This document shows positions 9,643 through 18,439 of a DNA stretch of 64,000 nucleotides, piece by piece. The stretch spans positions 248,001-312,000 of the forward strand of contig JAKFWC010000023.1 in NCBI GenBank assembly GCA_021732975.1, read 5' to 3'. The notes beneath the pieces were generated by a model. It made no database searches. It was not told the DNA's origin and worked only from the letters and a program-made list of their open reading frames with translations. A program made the translations under genes and the position numbers. The stretch comes from Planctomycetaceae bacterium. GTDB lineage: Bacteria; Planctomycetota; Planctomycetia; Planctomycetales; Planctomycetaceae. The first letter of the stretch is position 1. Every line of letters begins with the position of its first letter.

Positions 9643-11580
9643 TCAGGACGGCTGTTTACGCGTGGCCCGCTGCTGATGAAAACTTGCCGCCCGTTGAAGC
9701 AATTCGCGTAATTCCGGATCGAGCTGCGTGCCGGGCTCGATTCGCTGAGCAAGAACACCCTGGACGGCGGCGTGGTGGGCCTGTTGGCGGCGCCACTTCA
9801 AACCGTCGACCACATTCCGAACCAGGCTCGACGGAGCGGTCATGCCCCCGTCGGCCTGCGAAGCTGTCGCGGCGTCCTGCGCGAGTTTGCCGGCGACATC
9901 CCGTGCCGCCGCTTGAACGTCAATCCACACTGCAAGACTTTTCAGGTGCGGGCATTCCAGTTGTGCCAGCACGCGGGAGAACTCCAAAGGTTCTCCTTGA
10001 TCTGCCAAGTCGAAACAGACGCCGAGTAAGTCACGCAGCGCCGTGTTCTGCAGGTCATCAACGCCGATCTCCTGGCGAACCCAATGAATGATATGGGGCG
10101 CGGTAAAGAGGAGCTGCAATAATTCGCACTCCAGCAGATCGTCCGTCTTCTGACGTTGCTGCACCGAAACCACCGCGGCGCGACGCGCGATCAGCTCGGC
10201 ACTCTCGGTCGATTCACCTGCGGTGACTTTTCGCATCGCGCTGGCAGAAGCGGTCCGTCCGCGCAGTTCGCGCAATTGTCGACGTGCGTCGCTTTCTGTG
10301 ATCGCCAGACGTTGTGCGAGCTGTGCCACCAGCACATTTTCCTTAGTCGTACCATTCAAACCCGGACTGTTTGCCAGCAGTCCCAGCATCTCATCGAGCA
10401 CTTTCAGCCGCGCCGTCACAGTGCTCGTACCAAAGTGTGACACACAATGTCGGTAGCGGATGTCCCAAGCTTCCGGAGCTTGCGAAATCAGTGATTCAAA
10501 TTTGTCCGCGCCGTGCGCATCGAGGAATTCGTCAGGGTCGAGGCTTTCCGGCAACGTTAACACCCGTAGATCAACATCCTGCGCCAGGAATTTTTCCACG
10601 GCACGAACGGCGGCATTCTTCCCTGCGTCGTCACCGTCATAGACGAGGACAACGCGTTCGGCTAACCGTTTCAAAAAAGCCACATGCTGTTCCGTCAGCG
10701 CCGTTCCCAACGTGGCCACCGCATTAAGCACGCCGGCCTGATGGGCCTTAATGCAATCGACGTACCCTTCCATCACAACTACGGTGCCGGTCTTGCGAAT
10801 TGCATCGCGGGCCTTATCCAGCCCGAAAATCAGCTTGCTCTTCTGGAAGACCGTGCTCTCCGGACTATTGAAATACTTACCACCGGAATTGTAGCGCGAG
10901 TCGGGAAGGACGCGCCCCCCAAAGGCCACCGTGCGGCCCCGTTCGTCGTGAATGGGGAAAAGGACACGGTCGACAAAGAGGTCGTAATGTCCGCCTCCTT
11001 CGTCCCGTTCCTTGATGAGCCGCGCGGCGGTCAAGCGTTCCAGCGAGAACTTGTCCCGACCACGTTCCTGAATCCATTCCCAACTGTCCGGGTGGTAACC
11101 GAGGCGGTAGAGCTCAATCGTTTCCTTCGAGAAGCGACGCGATTTGAGATACTCGCGCGCCCGTTCCGCCTGAGCCGCTTGCAGCAGATAACGATGAAAC
11201 TCGGTCTCGGCCCACGCCAGCACTTCATAGAGTGACGCTTTGTCGTTGACCGTCGGCCCACTCTCCTGCTGGCCAGTGTATTTGGGGATTTCGATCCCTG
11301 CTCGATTCGCTAAAGACACTAGGGCTTCGCGAAAGTTCACCCCTTCGTATTCCATCACCCAACTGAAACAGTCCCCGCCTTTGTTACAGACCCAACAGCG
11401 ATAGGTCTGCCGTTCGGGGTTCACTTCCATCGACGGATTGTGATCGTCATGAAAGGGGCAGAGGGCCTTGAACTGGCGGCCGCCGCGCTGGGAATGGAGC
11501 GCGACGCTCTCGCCGACGAGCGCCACGAGATCCGTGTGCGAACGAACGAGCTCTTTGATGTCGGACGGAAGTCCGGTCAC
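9643..11580 (-). CDS. dnaG: DNA primase
   Basis: About 645 residues. DnaG makes RNA primers for replication. The N-terminal CHC2 zinc-binding domain is clear (CPFHDDHNPS then CWVCNKGGDCFSW). The core follows, with YLKSRRFSKETIELYRLGY and FPIHDERGRTVAFGGRVLPD, and then the TOPRIM domain (VVVMEGYVDCI, VLVYDGDDAGKNAA). The C-terminal DnaB-interacting part is divergent. No ATG is available at the N-terminus; the frame offers TTG and GTG, and the GTG at 11580 just before LPSDIKELV fits the usual N-terminus, with GGTGGA upstream; 11607 is an alternative. Co-directional with rpoD; rpsU, often first in this operon, is absent. Confidence 0.93.
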   Translation of the reverse strand: MTGLPSDIKELVRSHTDLVALVGESVALHSQRGGRQFKALCPFHDDHNPSMEVNPERQTYRCWVCNKGGDCFSWVMEYEGVNFREALVSLANRAGIEIPKYTGQQESGPTVNDKASLYEVLAWAETEFHRYLLQAAQAERAREYLKSRRFSKETIELYRLGYHPDSWEWIQERGRDKFSLERLTAARLIKERDEGGGHYDLFVDRVLFPIHDERGRTVAFGGRVLPDSRYNSGGKYFNSPESTVFQKSKLIFGLDKARDAIRKTGTVVVMEGYVDCIKAHQAGVLNAVATLGTALTEQHVAFLKRLAERVVLVYDGDDAGKNAAVRAVEKFLAQDVDLRVLTLPESLDPDEFLDAHGADKFESLISQAPEAWDIRYRHCVSHFGTSTVTARLKVLDEMLGLLANSPGLNGTTKENVLVAQLAQRLAITESDARRQLRELRGRTASASAMRKVTAGESTESAELIARRAAVVSVQQRQKTDDLLECELLQLLFTAPHIIHWVRQEIGVDDLQNTALRDLLGVCFDLADQGEPLEFSRVLAQLECPHLKSLAVWIDVQAAARDVAGKLAQDAATASQADGGMTAPSSLVRNVVDGLKWRRQQAHHAAVQGVLAQRIEPGTQLDPELRELLQRAASFHQQRATRKQPS

Positions 11581-12224
11581 CGGGCAAATTCCACCATAAA
11601 ACTTCACCAAACGTCAGCCGACGCGGTAAAGGAGTCGCGAAAAAAGTTCGCCCTGCAAAACTGCAAGGCGGTTATGGAACGGACGGCCAGCAAATCCGGG
11701 ATGTTGGTGGTCTTGACAATTCGCGACTCAGGTACGCCTCGGCGTCCCCCGGAGCAGTGCCCGTTCCTGTGAGGATTGTAACGCAGTCCACCCGGTGGTC
11801 AAGGTTGCGGGTTGCAGTTCGGTCCGGTTCACGACTCTGTTAGTAGTTGATATCAAAGCAGCTTACGACATTCTGAGGCTCGCTGCGGGCCCGCGCGATC
11901 GTCCGACGGCGTCGACCATCCCCCGGTCAATCTTGAGCTTTCTTTTCGGACCAAGTGCGAATTCTGCGTCAAGAGAGACAGTTGGTTTTCGGGAATCCAC
12001 GCTTCACAAGCCCGGAGCGGGGGCGACGGATGAACTCGGTTGAAATTGGCGGAAATGCCAAGAGAAGAGGGGCCACAGATTTCGCAGATTCAGAGCGGGC
12101 AAGAAACGGCTCTGGAAGAGTTTGCAGGGATGCGCTCGCCTTCACTGCGATAGACAGCGTTTCTCTTCTGTTTTTTTCTTTTTTCCAAATCGGCGTAATC
12201 TGTGGACCCTGTTCTGTATTCGTA
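11581..12224. other. 644-base gap upstream of dnaG
   Basis: No convincing gene is visible on either strand. The half next to dnaG should hold its promoter and leader. The other half contains an imperfect inverted repeat (12073-12205) with a poly-T run, downstream of the ABC ATPase gene on the minus strand. Short open frames here lack codon bias and ribosome-binding sites. Confidence 0.6.
12073..12205. repeat. Imperfect inverted repeat CCACAGAT..ATCTGTGG
   Basis: Arms at 12073-12090 and 12188-12205 are reverse complements with two mismatches over 18 bases (CCACAGATTTCGCAGATT against AATCGGCGTAATCTGTGG). They are separated by about 97 bases that include T-rich tracts (TTTTTTTCTTTTTTCC). It lies immediately beyond the 3' end of the ABC ATPase gene and could be a decayed palindromic element. 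Confidence 0.6.
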
Positions 12225-14075
12225 TTACCGGCGTTGCTGGAGCCGGGCTTCTAACGCTGGCAGTGAGACCTGCGGGATCGCAGCGATCAGGCGTTTGGTA
12301 TAGTCGTTCTGCGGATGGGCATAAATCCGATCCGACGGGCCGAACTCGACGATCTTGCCCGCGTTCATCACCGCCATCATGTCCGCCATGAACTTCACCA
12401 CGCTCAGGTCGTGACTGATAAACACGTACGTCAATCCGCGGCGTTCCTGCAGGTCTTTCAGCAGGTTCAGCACCTGGGCCTGCACGGAGACATCCAGTGC
12501 CGAGACCGATTCGTCGCAGATGATGAACTCCGGTTCGACAGCGAGTGCGCGGGCAATGCCGAGCCGTTGCCGTTGTCCGCCGGAGAACTCGTGGGGATAG
12601 CGTCGCAAATGGGCCGCTTGCAAGCCGACTTCGTCCAGCAACGCGGCGGCGCGATCACGACGATCAGCAGCGCCCGTTCCCAATTTGTGGACGGACATCG
12701 CTTCGGTGAGCATTTCTTCGACAGTGAGCCGAGGGTTGAGTGAGCTGTAAGGGTCTTGGAAGACGATCTGCATCTTGCGCCGCTCACGCCGCAGTTCGCC
12801 GCCGTGGAGTGTCGACCAGTTCGTGCCGGAGAATTCGACCGCCCCTGCGGTGATCGGCAGCAGGCGCAGAATCGCCCGCCCCGCGGTGGTTTTGCCGCAA
12901 CCCGATTCTCCCACGAGGCCCAGCGTCTGCCCGCGATAGACCGAAAAACTGATGCCATCAACCGCTTTCACGTTTCCGGTGACGCGGCGCAACAAACCGG
13001 TCTTGATCGGATAGTACACCTTGAGGTTTTCGACCCGCAGCAACGGGACTTCTTTCTCGGCGACGAGTTCCGTTCCCGGGGCGTGTTCCGAAGCCACAAA
13101 CGAGCAACCGAGACTGTTGAGCACCGATGCCGGATGCAATCGGCGACCGCGGCCGCGGCCTTCGATCTCCTGCAGGCGGTCCTTGCTGAGCGGTTTTTCG
13201 ATGATCGTCAGATTGCCATCGGCATCGGTCGTTGTCTGCATGTAATCAGAGACGGTGGGTAACCGCCGGCGGGTGGAATCGAGCCGTGGTCGACATGCCA
13301 GCAATCCTTTTGTGTAGGGATGCTTTGGTGCCCGAAAGATGTCGGTGACCGGAGCACATTCCACGAGTTTGCCGCGATACATCACGGCGACATCGTCCGC
13401 GATTTCGGCAATCACCCCGAGATCGTGCGTAATGAAGAGGACGGCCATCTGCCGTTCATCGCGCAGCTTGCGGATCAGGTCGAGAATCTGTTTTTGAATC
13501 GTGACATCGAGCGCCGTCGTAGGCTCATCCGCAATCAGCAGCTTCGGATTGCAGCTCAGTGCCATCGCAATCATCACACGCTGTTTCTGCCCGCCGGACA
13601 TTTCATGCGGATAACTATCGACGCGGCGCTCGGGATCGGGGATGCCGACTTCGCGAAAGAGCTGAATCGTGCGCTCACGGGCTTCCGCTTTGGTGATCTT
13701 CTGATGGAGCAGCATCGCCTCCATCACCTGCGCCCCGACGCGGTAGACCGGGTTGAGCGAGGTCCCCGGCTCCTGAAAGATCATGCTGATGTCGCGACCA
13801 CGAATCTTCCGCATATCAGCGATCGGCAGCGACACCAGATCGCGACCGAGAAACGAGATCGTCCCCCCGGCGATGTTCGACCCGACATCCGGTAACAACC
13901 GCAAAATCGACAGTGATGTGACCGATTTCCCCGATCCCGATTCCCCCACGAGTCCGAGCGTTCGCCCCGGTTGCAGCGTGAACGACAGATCGTCGACGGC
14001 TTTGACTGTCCCTTCTTCCGTGCGGAAATAGGTTTTCAGTCCGCGAACATCGAGCAGGGCGGCATCCGTGGCCAT
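12225..14075 (-). CDS. Fused double ATPase of a peptide/nickel-type ABC importer
   Basis: 616 residues holding two complete nucleotide-binding domains in one chain, equivalent to DppD plus DppF (OppD/OppF). It would power uptake of oligopeptides or similar solutes on the inner face of the membrane. Domain 1 has Walker A GESGSGKS, signature MSGGQKQR and Walker [13 protein letters not shown]. Domain 2 has [17 protein letters not shown] and [12 protein letters not shown]. Between them lies the oligopeptide-transporter C-terminal extension ([15 protein letters not shown]). The open frame extends 18 codons further through a TTG, but the ATG at 14075 matches the family. No permease or binding protein is adjacent, so the partners must be elsewhere. 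Confidence 0.9.
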   Translation of the reverse strand: MATDAALLDVRGLKTYFRTEEGTVKAVDDLSFTLQPGRTLGLVGESGSGKSVTSLSILRLLPDVGSNIAGGTISFLGRDLVSLPIADMRKIRGRDISMIFQEPGTSLNPVYRVGAQVMEAMLLHQKITKAEARERTIQLFREVGIPDPERRVDSYPHEMSGGQKQRVMIAMALSCNPKLLIADEPTTALDVTIQKQILDLIRKLRDERQMAVLFITHDLGVIAEIADDVAVMYRGKLVECAPVTDIFRAPKHPYTKGLLACRPRLDSTRRRLPTVSDYMQTTTDADGNLTIIEKPLSKDRLQEIEGRGRGRRLHPASVLNSLGCSFVASEHAPGTELVAEKEVPLLRVENLKVYYPIKTGLLRRVTGNVKAVDGISFSVYRGQTLGLVGESGCGKTTAGRAILRLLPITAGAVEFSGTNWSTLHGGELRRERRKMQIVFQDPYSSLNPRLTVEEMLTEAMSVHKLGTGAADRRDRAAALLDEVGLQAAHLRRYPHEFSGGQRQRLGIARALAVEPEFIICDESVSALDVSVQAQVLNLLKDLQERRGLTYVFISHDLSVVKFMADMMAVMNAGKIVEFGPSDRIYAHPQNDYTKRLIAAIPQVSLPALEARLQQRR

Positions 14076-14309
14076 GTGAGATCCCAGAGGAGGCGAATGG
14101 CTGATGGTTAAGGGCTTATGGGCGGACAAAGCAGAATCGCTTGCCGCTTCGCGGGCGTCAAGGCGAACGCCGCTTCACCAGCTTTTCCCTGATTTTCCCG
14201 ACCCAAAAAGAAGATGGCACACGGTGCGGGGTTTGACGTATACTCTAGTCACCGCGGGGCGGGCGCGTTCGGGTCGGAACGCCGCCGTAGGTTCGTTTGG
14301 GATGGCGTG

Positions 14310-14501
14310 ATGGCCGCGAATCAAAGTAAGAATCTCATCTTTGTCTCATTCGGTGCGGCGGGAATCGTCGGGGCCTTATGCCTGCTCGACATGGCGACGG
14401 GAATTCCGTTCGCCCGCCAGATGGTGTTCGACATCCTCTTCCTGCTCAGCAGCGCGATCGTCGGCTACCTCGCGTGGGATGCGTACAAAGACTTGGCGTA
14501 A
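14310..14501 (+). CDS. Small two-segment membrane protein, unknown
   Basis: 63 residues. After a short polar N-terminus (MAANQSKN) come two hydrophobic segments, LIFVSFGAAGIVGALCLLDM (about 9-28) and FDILFLLSSAIVGYLAWDAY (about 40-59), with a short loop containing FARQM. No named family is recognised. The ATG at 14310 is preceded by GGGATGG. It is divergent from the ABC ATPase gene and convergent with nuoD, from which a palindrome separates it. A longer frame upstream is not supported. Confidence 0.5.
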   Translation: MAANQSKNLIFVSFGAAGIVGALCLLDMATGIPFARQMVFDILFLLSSAIVGYLAWDAYKDLA

Positions 14502-14516
14502 TCCGGTAACGATGCG

Positions 14517-14595
14517 ATGTGCCACGGCTTCGTGAGCCGTGCGTAACAGTAGACATTGCTGCCAAACTCGCACGGCCGACACGGCCGTGGCACAT
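14517..14595. repeat. Palindromic element with GTGCCACGGC ends
   Basis: Arms at about 14517-14543 and 14569-14595 pair as ATGTGCCACGGC with GCCGTGGCACAT at the outside and GCCGTGCG with CGCACGGC inside. The element occupies the gap between the convergent small membrane gene and nuoD, where it may also terminate transcription. Confidence 0.75.
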
Positions 14596-14610
14596 AATCG
14601 TTCTGGGCAA

Positions 14611-15843
14611 CTATCGGTCGATCTCACCCATCACAATGTCCAGTGACCCGACGATGGCGGGGATGTCTGCAATGAGGACACCCTGGCAGAGGGGACCGGC
14701 GACCGAGAGGTTGCAGAAACACGAACTTTTCGCCCGGGCGCGGAACGGTTCGGCATCGCCGTCACCGACGACGTAGAAACCCATCTGCCCGCGCGGGGCT
14801 TCGGTTTCGAGGTACGCTTCGTCGTTGGGCAGCTTCGTTCCCATGCGGAAGGGCACGCGGTAGTCACCCTTCGCGGTGGGATATTTATCCATCGCCTGGC
14901 GCACGAGTTTGATCGCCTGCACGACTTCCATCATGCGGACATAGAAGCGGCACCAGTTATCGCCGAGGATGGCTTCACTCGGCGCGTCCTTGAACGGGGC
15001 CACGGGGATCTCGTAGTCGTACCCCTTGTACATCCGGGTGTAGATCGGTTCGCCGTCACGGCGCAGGTCATGATCGATCCCGCTACCGCGGAGAACCGGA
15101 CCGGTGCAACCGTAATTGATTGCCATGTCACCCGGCATCACGCCGATGCCCGCGGTTCGCTTGATAAAGATGGCGTTGCGGGTGAGGAGCGTGTGATACT
15201 CCTTAATCCTAGGCGTCATCCAGTCGAGGAACATGGTGCAGGCATCGATCCACGACAGCGTCATGTTGGGATCGCGGCCGGTGAGTTGCGCGAGACCGGG
15301 GGGAATGGTGATCTTCTCGGGCAGATCGTGCGTCGCACCGCCGGGGGTGATGTAGCTGTAGGTGAGCCGGGCGCCGCAAACTTCTTCGAATAGATCGAGG
15401 ATGATTTCGCGTTCGCGGAAGGCATAGAGGAACGGACTGAAGCTGCCGAGATCGAGACCGTACGCGCCCATGCCGACGAGGTGGCTGGCCACGCGGCCGA
15501 GTTCAGAAATGATCACCCGCAGGACCATCGCCTTTTCGGGGACTTCGATCCCCATCAGTTTTTCGATGGTGAGCGCGAAGCCGAGATTCATGTTCATTCC
15601 GGCCAGGTAATCCATCCGGTCGGTGTACGGAATCCATTGCGGCGGCGAGAGGTTCTCGCCGATCTTTTCGGCACAGCGATGCAGGTACCCGATGTAGGGC
15701 GTCACTTCATGAATGACTTCGCCGTCGGTGCGCAGCAGCAGCCGCAACACACCGTGCGTGCTGGGGTGCTGCGGTCCCATATTGACGAGCATTTCGTCTG
15801 TACGGACATCGAATTCGATAATGCGCGGGTCTTCGAGTTGCAT
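14611..15843 (-). CDS. nuoD: NADH-quinone oxidoreductase subunit D (complex I 49-kDa)
   Basis: 410 residues, normal length. NuoD forms part of the quinone-binding pocket at the base of the peripheral arm. Family marks include VNMGPQHPSTHGVLR near the N-terminus with the quinone-site histidine, YLHRCAEKIGEN, NEAYLETEAPRGQMG near the C-terminal third and the invariant ending GSLDIVMGEIDR. It lies downstream of nuoC on the same strand, with a 117-base gap that holds an inverted repeat. It is a separate gene here, not fused to nuoC. Confidence 0.96.
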   Translation of the reverse strand: MQLEDPRIIEFDVRTDEMLVNMGPQHPSTHGVLRLLLRTDGEVIHEVTPYIGYLHRCAEKIGENLSPPQWIPYTDRMDYLAGMNMNLGFALTIEKLMGIEVPEKAMVLRVIISELGRVASHLVGMGAYGLDLGSFSPFLYAFREREIILDLFEEVCGARLTYSYITPGGATHDLPEKITIPPGLAQLTGRDPNMTLSWIDACTMFLDWMTPRIKEYHTLLTRNAIFIKRTAGIGVMPGDMAINYGCTGPVLRGSGIDHDLRRDGEPIYTRMYKGYDYEIPVAPFKDAPSEAILGDNWCRFYVRMMEVVQAIKLVRQAMDKYPTAKGDYRVPFRMGTKLPNDEAYLETEAPRGQMGFYVVGDGDAEPFRARAKSSCFCNLSVAGPLCQGVLIADIPAIVGSLDIVMGEIDR

Positions 15844-15864
15844 GAAAACTCATCCAAGGGATGA

Positions 15865-15951
15865 AATGTCGAATGTCGAAGGCAGAATGTCGAATGGGAT
15901 CAGCGGTGTCTTTGGCTTTTTTTCGACATTCCGCCTTCGCCATTCGTCATT
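15865..15951. repeat. Imperfect inverted repeat in the nuoC-nuoD gap
   Basis: AATGTCGAATGTCGAAGGC and a second AATGTCGAA (about 15865-15893) face TTCGACATTCCGCCTTCG and CATTCGTCATT (about 15922-15951). The arms are imperfect reverse complements and contain internal direct copies of ATGTCGAA. This lies inside a transcription unit, so it is more likely an RNA-processing or mobile repeat than a full terminator. Confidence 0.65.
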
Positions 15952-15960
15952 TCCAATGGT

Positions 15961-16488
15961 CTACTTTCCGCGGATGCCGTGGTATTCGAGAGGGAACGCG
16001 TAGTCTTTTCGCAGCGGATGCCCTTCCCAGTCTTCAGGGCACAGGATGCGGCGGAGATTCGGATGGCCGGTGAAGGTGATTCCAACGAGGTCGAAGGCTT
16101 CGCGCTCGTGCCAGTCGGCAATCGCCCAGACGTGCGACACCGAGGGGACTTCCGGCAGTTCCCCAGCGACATCGCCCTGCCACCGCGGTACTTTCACCTT
16201 GAGCTTGGCCCAGTGTTTGTGCGTGTAGCTGTAGAGGTGGTAGACGACCTCGACATGCGGCTCGCACGGATTCTTTTTCTTGGCGTCGGTTTCGAGATAA
16301 TCCGCCCCGCAGAGATCGTTCAGGGCATCGAATTCGGTACGGGGATCGTCGTGCAGGAACTGGCACGCATCGGCGATGCTGCCCGCGGCGACTTCAATCC
16401 ACGGGTCTTTCGTGGCTTCCTGCAAAGCCAGAATCGCCGAGGCACCGAAATGCTCAAGCAACAGGGCGTGGACTTCAGAAACCTTCAT
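15961..16488 (-). CDS. nuoC: NADH-quinone oxidoreductase subunit C (complex I 30-kDa)
   Basis: 175 residues, a standard stand-alone NuoC of the complex I peripheral arm. Conserved parts are [12 protein letters not shown] near the middle, [10 protein letters not shown] and the C-terminal [20 protein letters not shown] followed by [14 protein letters not shown], the family signature. The ATG at 16488 has GAGGG five bases upstream; a longer open frame runs into the adjacent palindrome and is rejected. It sits between nuoA and nuoD, but the usual nuoB between nuoA and nuoC is missing. Confidence 0.95.
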   Translation of the reverse strand: MKVSEVHALLLEHFGASAILALQEATKDPWIEVAAGSIADACQFLHDDPRTEFDALNDLCGADYLETDAKKKNPCEPHVEVVYHLYSYTHKHWAKLKVKVPRWQGDVAGELPEVPSVSHVWAIADWHEREAFDLVGITFTGHPNLRRILCPEDWEGHPLRKDYAFPLEYHGIRGK

Positions 16489-16506
16489 AACACCCTCAGT
16501 TTGTAG

Positions 16507-16577
16507 TGTGTGCCGCTGGCTCTGCCAGTGCTGTGTTTTGAAAACGTTTGAAGCCACTGGCAGAGCCAGTGGCACAC
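16507..16577. repeat. Palindrome in the nuoA-nuoC gap
   Basis: Arms of 23 bases at 16507-16529 and 16555-16577 pair with one mismatch (GTGTGCCGCTGGCTCTGCC against GGCAGAGCCAGTGGCACAC). The 25-base loop includes TTTTGAAAACG. It occupies most of the gap between nuoA and nuoC, where nuoB would normally be. Confidence 0.8.
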
Positions 16578-16585
16578 GTCATCCA

Positions 16586-17167
16586 TTAACTTGCGGTAAC
16601 CGTGACTGGCGGCGGGGCGGCGCGACCAGATGGTGCCAGCGGGGCACGCGGACGGGCAATCTTCGCCTGCTGGGTGACGGCACGCACCCAGTCGAGATCG
16701 CCGCGCTTCCACACGTAGGCAAAGCCCACCAACAGGATCGCGAAGAAGAACAACACGTCGGTCAAGGCGACCCAGCCGAGCGTGAGCGCCGCATCTGCAG
16801 AGATAGCATTGGCCGCGGTCATCGTTCCTTCCGGCGCGGACAGCAATCGTTCGGAAAGCACAATGCGATCCGTTTCGGTCAGACGGGTGTCGGCCAGTTG
16901 CATGGCCCCGCCGAAAATTACCGTCCACGGAAAGAAGAAGACGAGCTCCACATCGAAAATGATAAAGAGGAGCGCGACCACGTAGAATCGCAAGTCGAAC
17001 TGAATGTAGCTGCTGCCGATCGTCGGTTCGCCGCACTCGTATGCGGCGTCTTTTTCCGCGGACGGCGCACCCGTTGGACGGACCAGCCAGCCCAGAAGCA
17101 GCGGAGCGAGCAGGAATCCGACGGCAACCGCCGTAAAGATGAAAAAGTGGCCAACCAGGTCTGTCAT
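16586..17167 (-). CDS. nuoA: NADH-quinone oxidoreductase subunit A, enlarged
   Basis: 193 residues against the usual 115-140. NuoA is a three-helix membrane subunit next to the quinone site. Helix 1 (about 8-28), the conserved loop AAYECGEPTIGSS, and helix 2 with QFDLRFYVVALLFIIFDVELVFFFPW are clear. A polar insert of about 45 residues (roughly 92-130) then separates helix 2 from helix 3 (VALTDVLFFFAILLVGFAYV). A basic, Pro/Ala-rich tail follows (KIARPRAPLAPSGRAAPPP). Both extras are unusual; whether they are common in the phylum cannot be judged here. Confidence 0.92.
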   Translation of the reverse strand: MTDLVGHFFIFTAVAVGFLLAPLLLGWLVRPTGAPSAEKDAAYECGEPTIGSSYIQFDLRFYVVALLFIIFDVELVFFFPWTVIFGGAMQLADTRLTETDRIVLSERLLSAPEGTMTAANAISADAALTLGWVALTDVLFFFAILLVGFAYVWKRGDLDWVRAVTQQAKIARPRAPLAPSGRAAPPPVTVTAS

Positions 17168-17222
17168 GACGGCTCCGGGAAACCGGCAATGATCATCATG
17201 CCGGGTTGCTTCTCAATCAGTT

Positions 17223-17681
17223 TCAAACGGCGTGGTCGGTTGGCCGACCGCTGCCGGGGGGAAGGGGTTGACGATTGGAGACCGCCGCGTCGGGCTGATG
17301 CCAGAAGGCGACTTCCGGTTCGCCCAGTTTCCAGCAGAGGAATGCCGGGGCACCGTCCATCGTCGTGGGGAAGTCGACCAATCCGTCGGCGGGGTCTTTC
17401 AGGGCGATTCCTAACTCGGAGAGTTCATCGACGAAGCTCTGCAGCCGCTCGACATCCTTCTCAAGATCTTGCCGGATGTGATCGACCTCTTCGCGGTACG
17501 GGTCATCGTTGCGCTTGGTCGGCTTGGAACGCCGTTTCCGCAACGACTCAAGGCGTTCTTTCCGTTCGCTGACATCGCGATACAAGGCGACGATGTCGGT
17601 GACGATCACCTTCACCAACGGGAGCGTCCGATTGGCTCCGGCGACGGTGAATTCCTGCGGGCGAGCGACCTGGGTTTTCAT
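17223..17681 (-). CDS. DUF2203 family protein
   Basis: 152 residues. DUF2203 proteins are small cytoplasmic proteins of unknown role, sometimes annotated as division-related without firm evidence. Seen here: the N-terminal FTVAGANRTLPLVKVIV, a long charged helical or coiled-coil middle (YRDVSERKERLESLRKRR onward to about residue 95) and the C-terminal signature IALKDPADGLVDFPTTMDG..FLCWKLGEPEVAFWHQPDA. The start at 17681 gives MKTQVARPQEFTV. It is embedded between nuoI and nuoA, in a place where a complex I gene would be expected; a link to complex I is only positional. Confidence 0.85.
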   Translation of the reverse strand: MKTQVARPQEFTVAGANRTLPLVKVIVTDIVALYRDVSERKERLESLRKRRSKPTKRNDDPYREEVDHIRQDLEKDVERLQSFVDELSELGIALKDPADGLVDFPTTMDGAPAFLCWKLGEPEVAFWHQPDAAVSNRQPLPPGSGRPTDHAV

Positions 17682-17754
17682 GACCGACTTTCCGCACTCA
17701 CGAAAGCGACTTCCAACCACAGACAGCGACAAGCACCGTCAACTTCCATCGTAC

Positions 17755-18309
17755 CTAGTGCTCTTCACTGCCTGCAAACTGGAACGGGCTCGGTTCGCCC
17801 TTCACCCAGACGGGTTCGTACAACACTTTCGACTCGGCGACCACCGTCGGATTGAGCGTTGCCTGTCCCCAGGCGACTTCCAGCGGCAGTTTCGAGTAAT
17901 CCACAATGCACCCGTCGCGGCTGTAGCAGCTCAGGTCGTGATTCGATCCCATGAAGATACAATCCACGGGACACGGCTCGACGCACAACGCGCAGAACAT
18001 GCACTTCGTGTAGTCGATGGTGAACCCGTTGACGCGGAAACCCTTGCCGACGGGGCTCTTTTCTTTTTCGATGTAGATGCAGTCGACCGGACAGGCGACG
18101 GCGCATTTTTCACAACCGATGCAGGTCGTGAGGTCAAACCGATGGAATCCGCGATACCGGGCTTTCACAGGGACCGGAACTTCGGGGTATTCGTAGACTT
18201 CAGTGAACGTCTTGCGGCGATACGTCCACAACATGGTCCGCATCGTGATCCACATTCCGTAGATCAACGTGGACACCGCCAGCCACACATTCCGAATCCA
18301 GGCGATCAT
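17755..18309 (-). CDS. nuoI: NADH-quinone oxidoreductase subunit I (2x[4Fe-4S])
   Basis: 184 residues. NuoI carries clusters N6a and N6b, passing electrons toward the quinone. Two ferredoxin motifs are complete: C63, C66, C69 and C73 ([12 protein letters not shown]) and C103, C106, C109 and C113 ([12 protein letters not shown]). The hydrophobic N-terminal helix (about 5-30) is typical. The ATG at 18309 is preferred to a GTG two codons earlier because of GAGAG upstream. It is the first nuo gene of this block, placed downstream of trpD and before the DUF2203 gene; this order is unlike the classic nuoA-N operon. Confidence 0.95.
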   Translation of the reverse strand: MIAWIRNVWLAVSTLIYGMWITMRTMLWTYRRKTFTEVYEYPEVPVPVKARYRGFHRFDLTTCIGCEKCAVACPVDCIYIEKEKSPVGKGFRVNGFTIDYTKCMFCALCVEPCPVDCIFMGSNHDLSCYSRDGCIVDYSKLPLEVAWGQATLNPTVVAESKVLYEPVWVKGEPSPFQFAGSEEH

Positions 18310-18439
18310 CAGCACTCTCGGTCAGAACGGATCGTCGACTGTATGACACGCGCAGAGAGGGCATTCTGGCGCCCATTTTCTCCGCTGTGGCGATTATAGG
18401 CCTCCCCCCCGGTGACGCAAGCGAGCCGAACGCGCGGAC

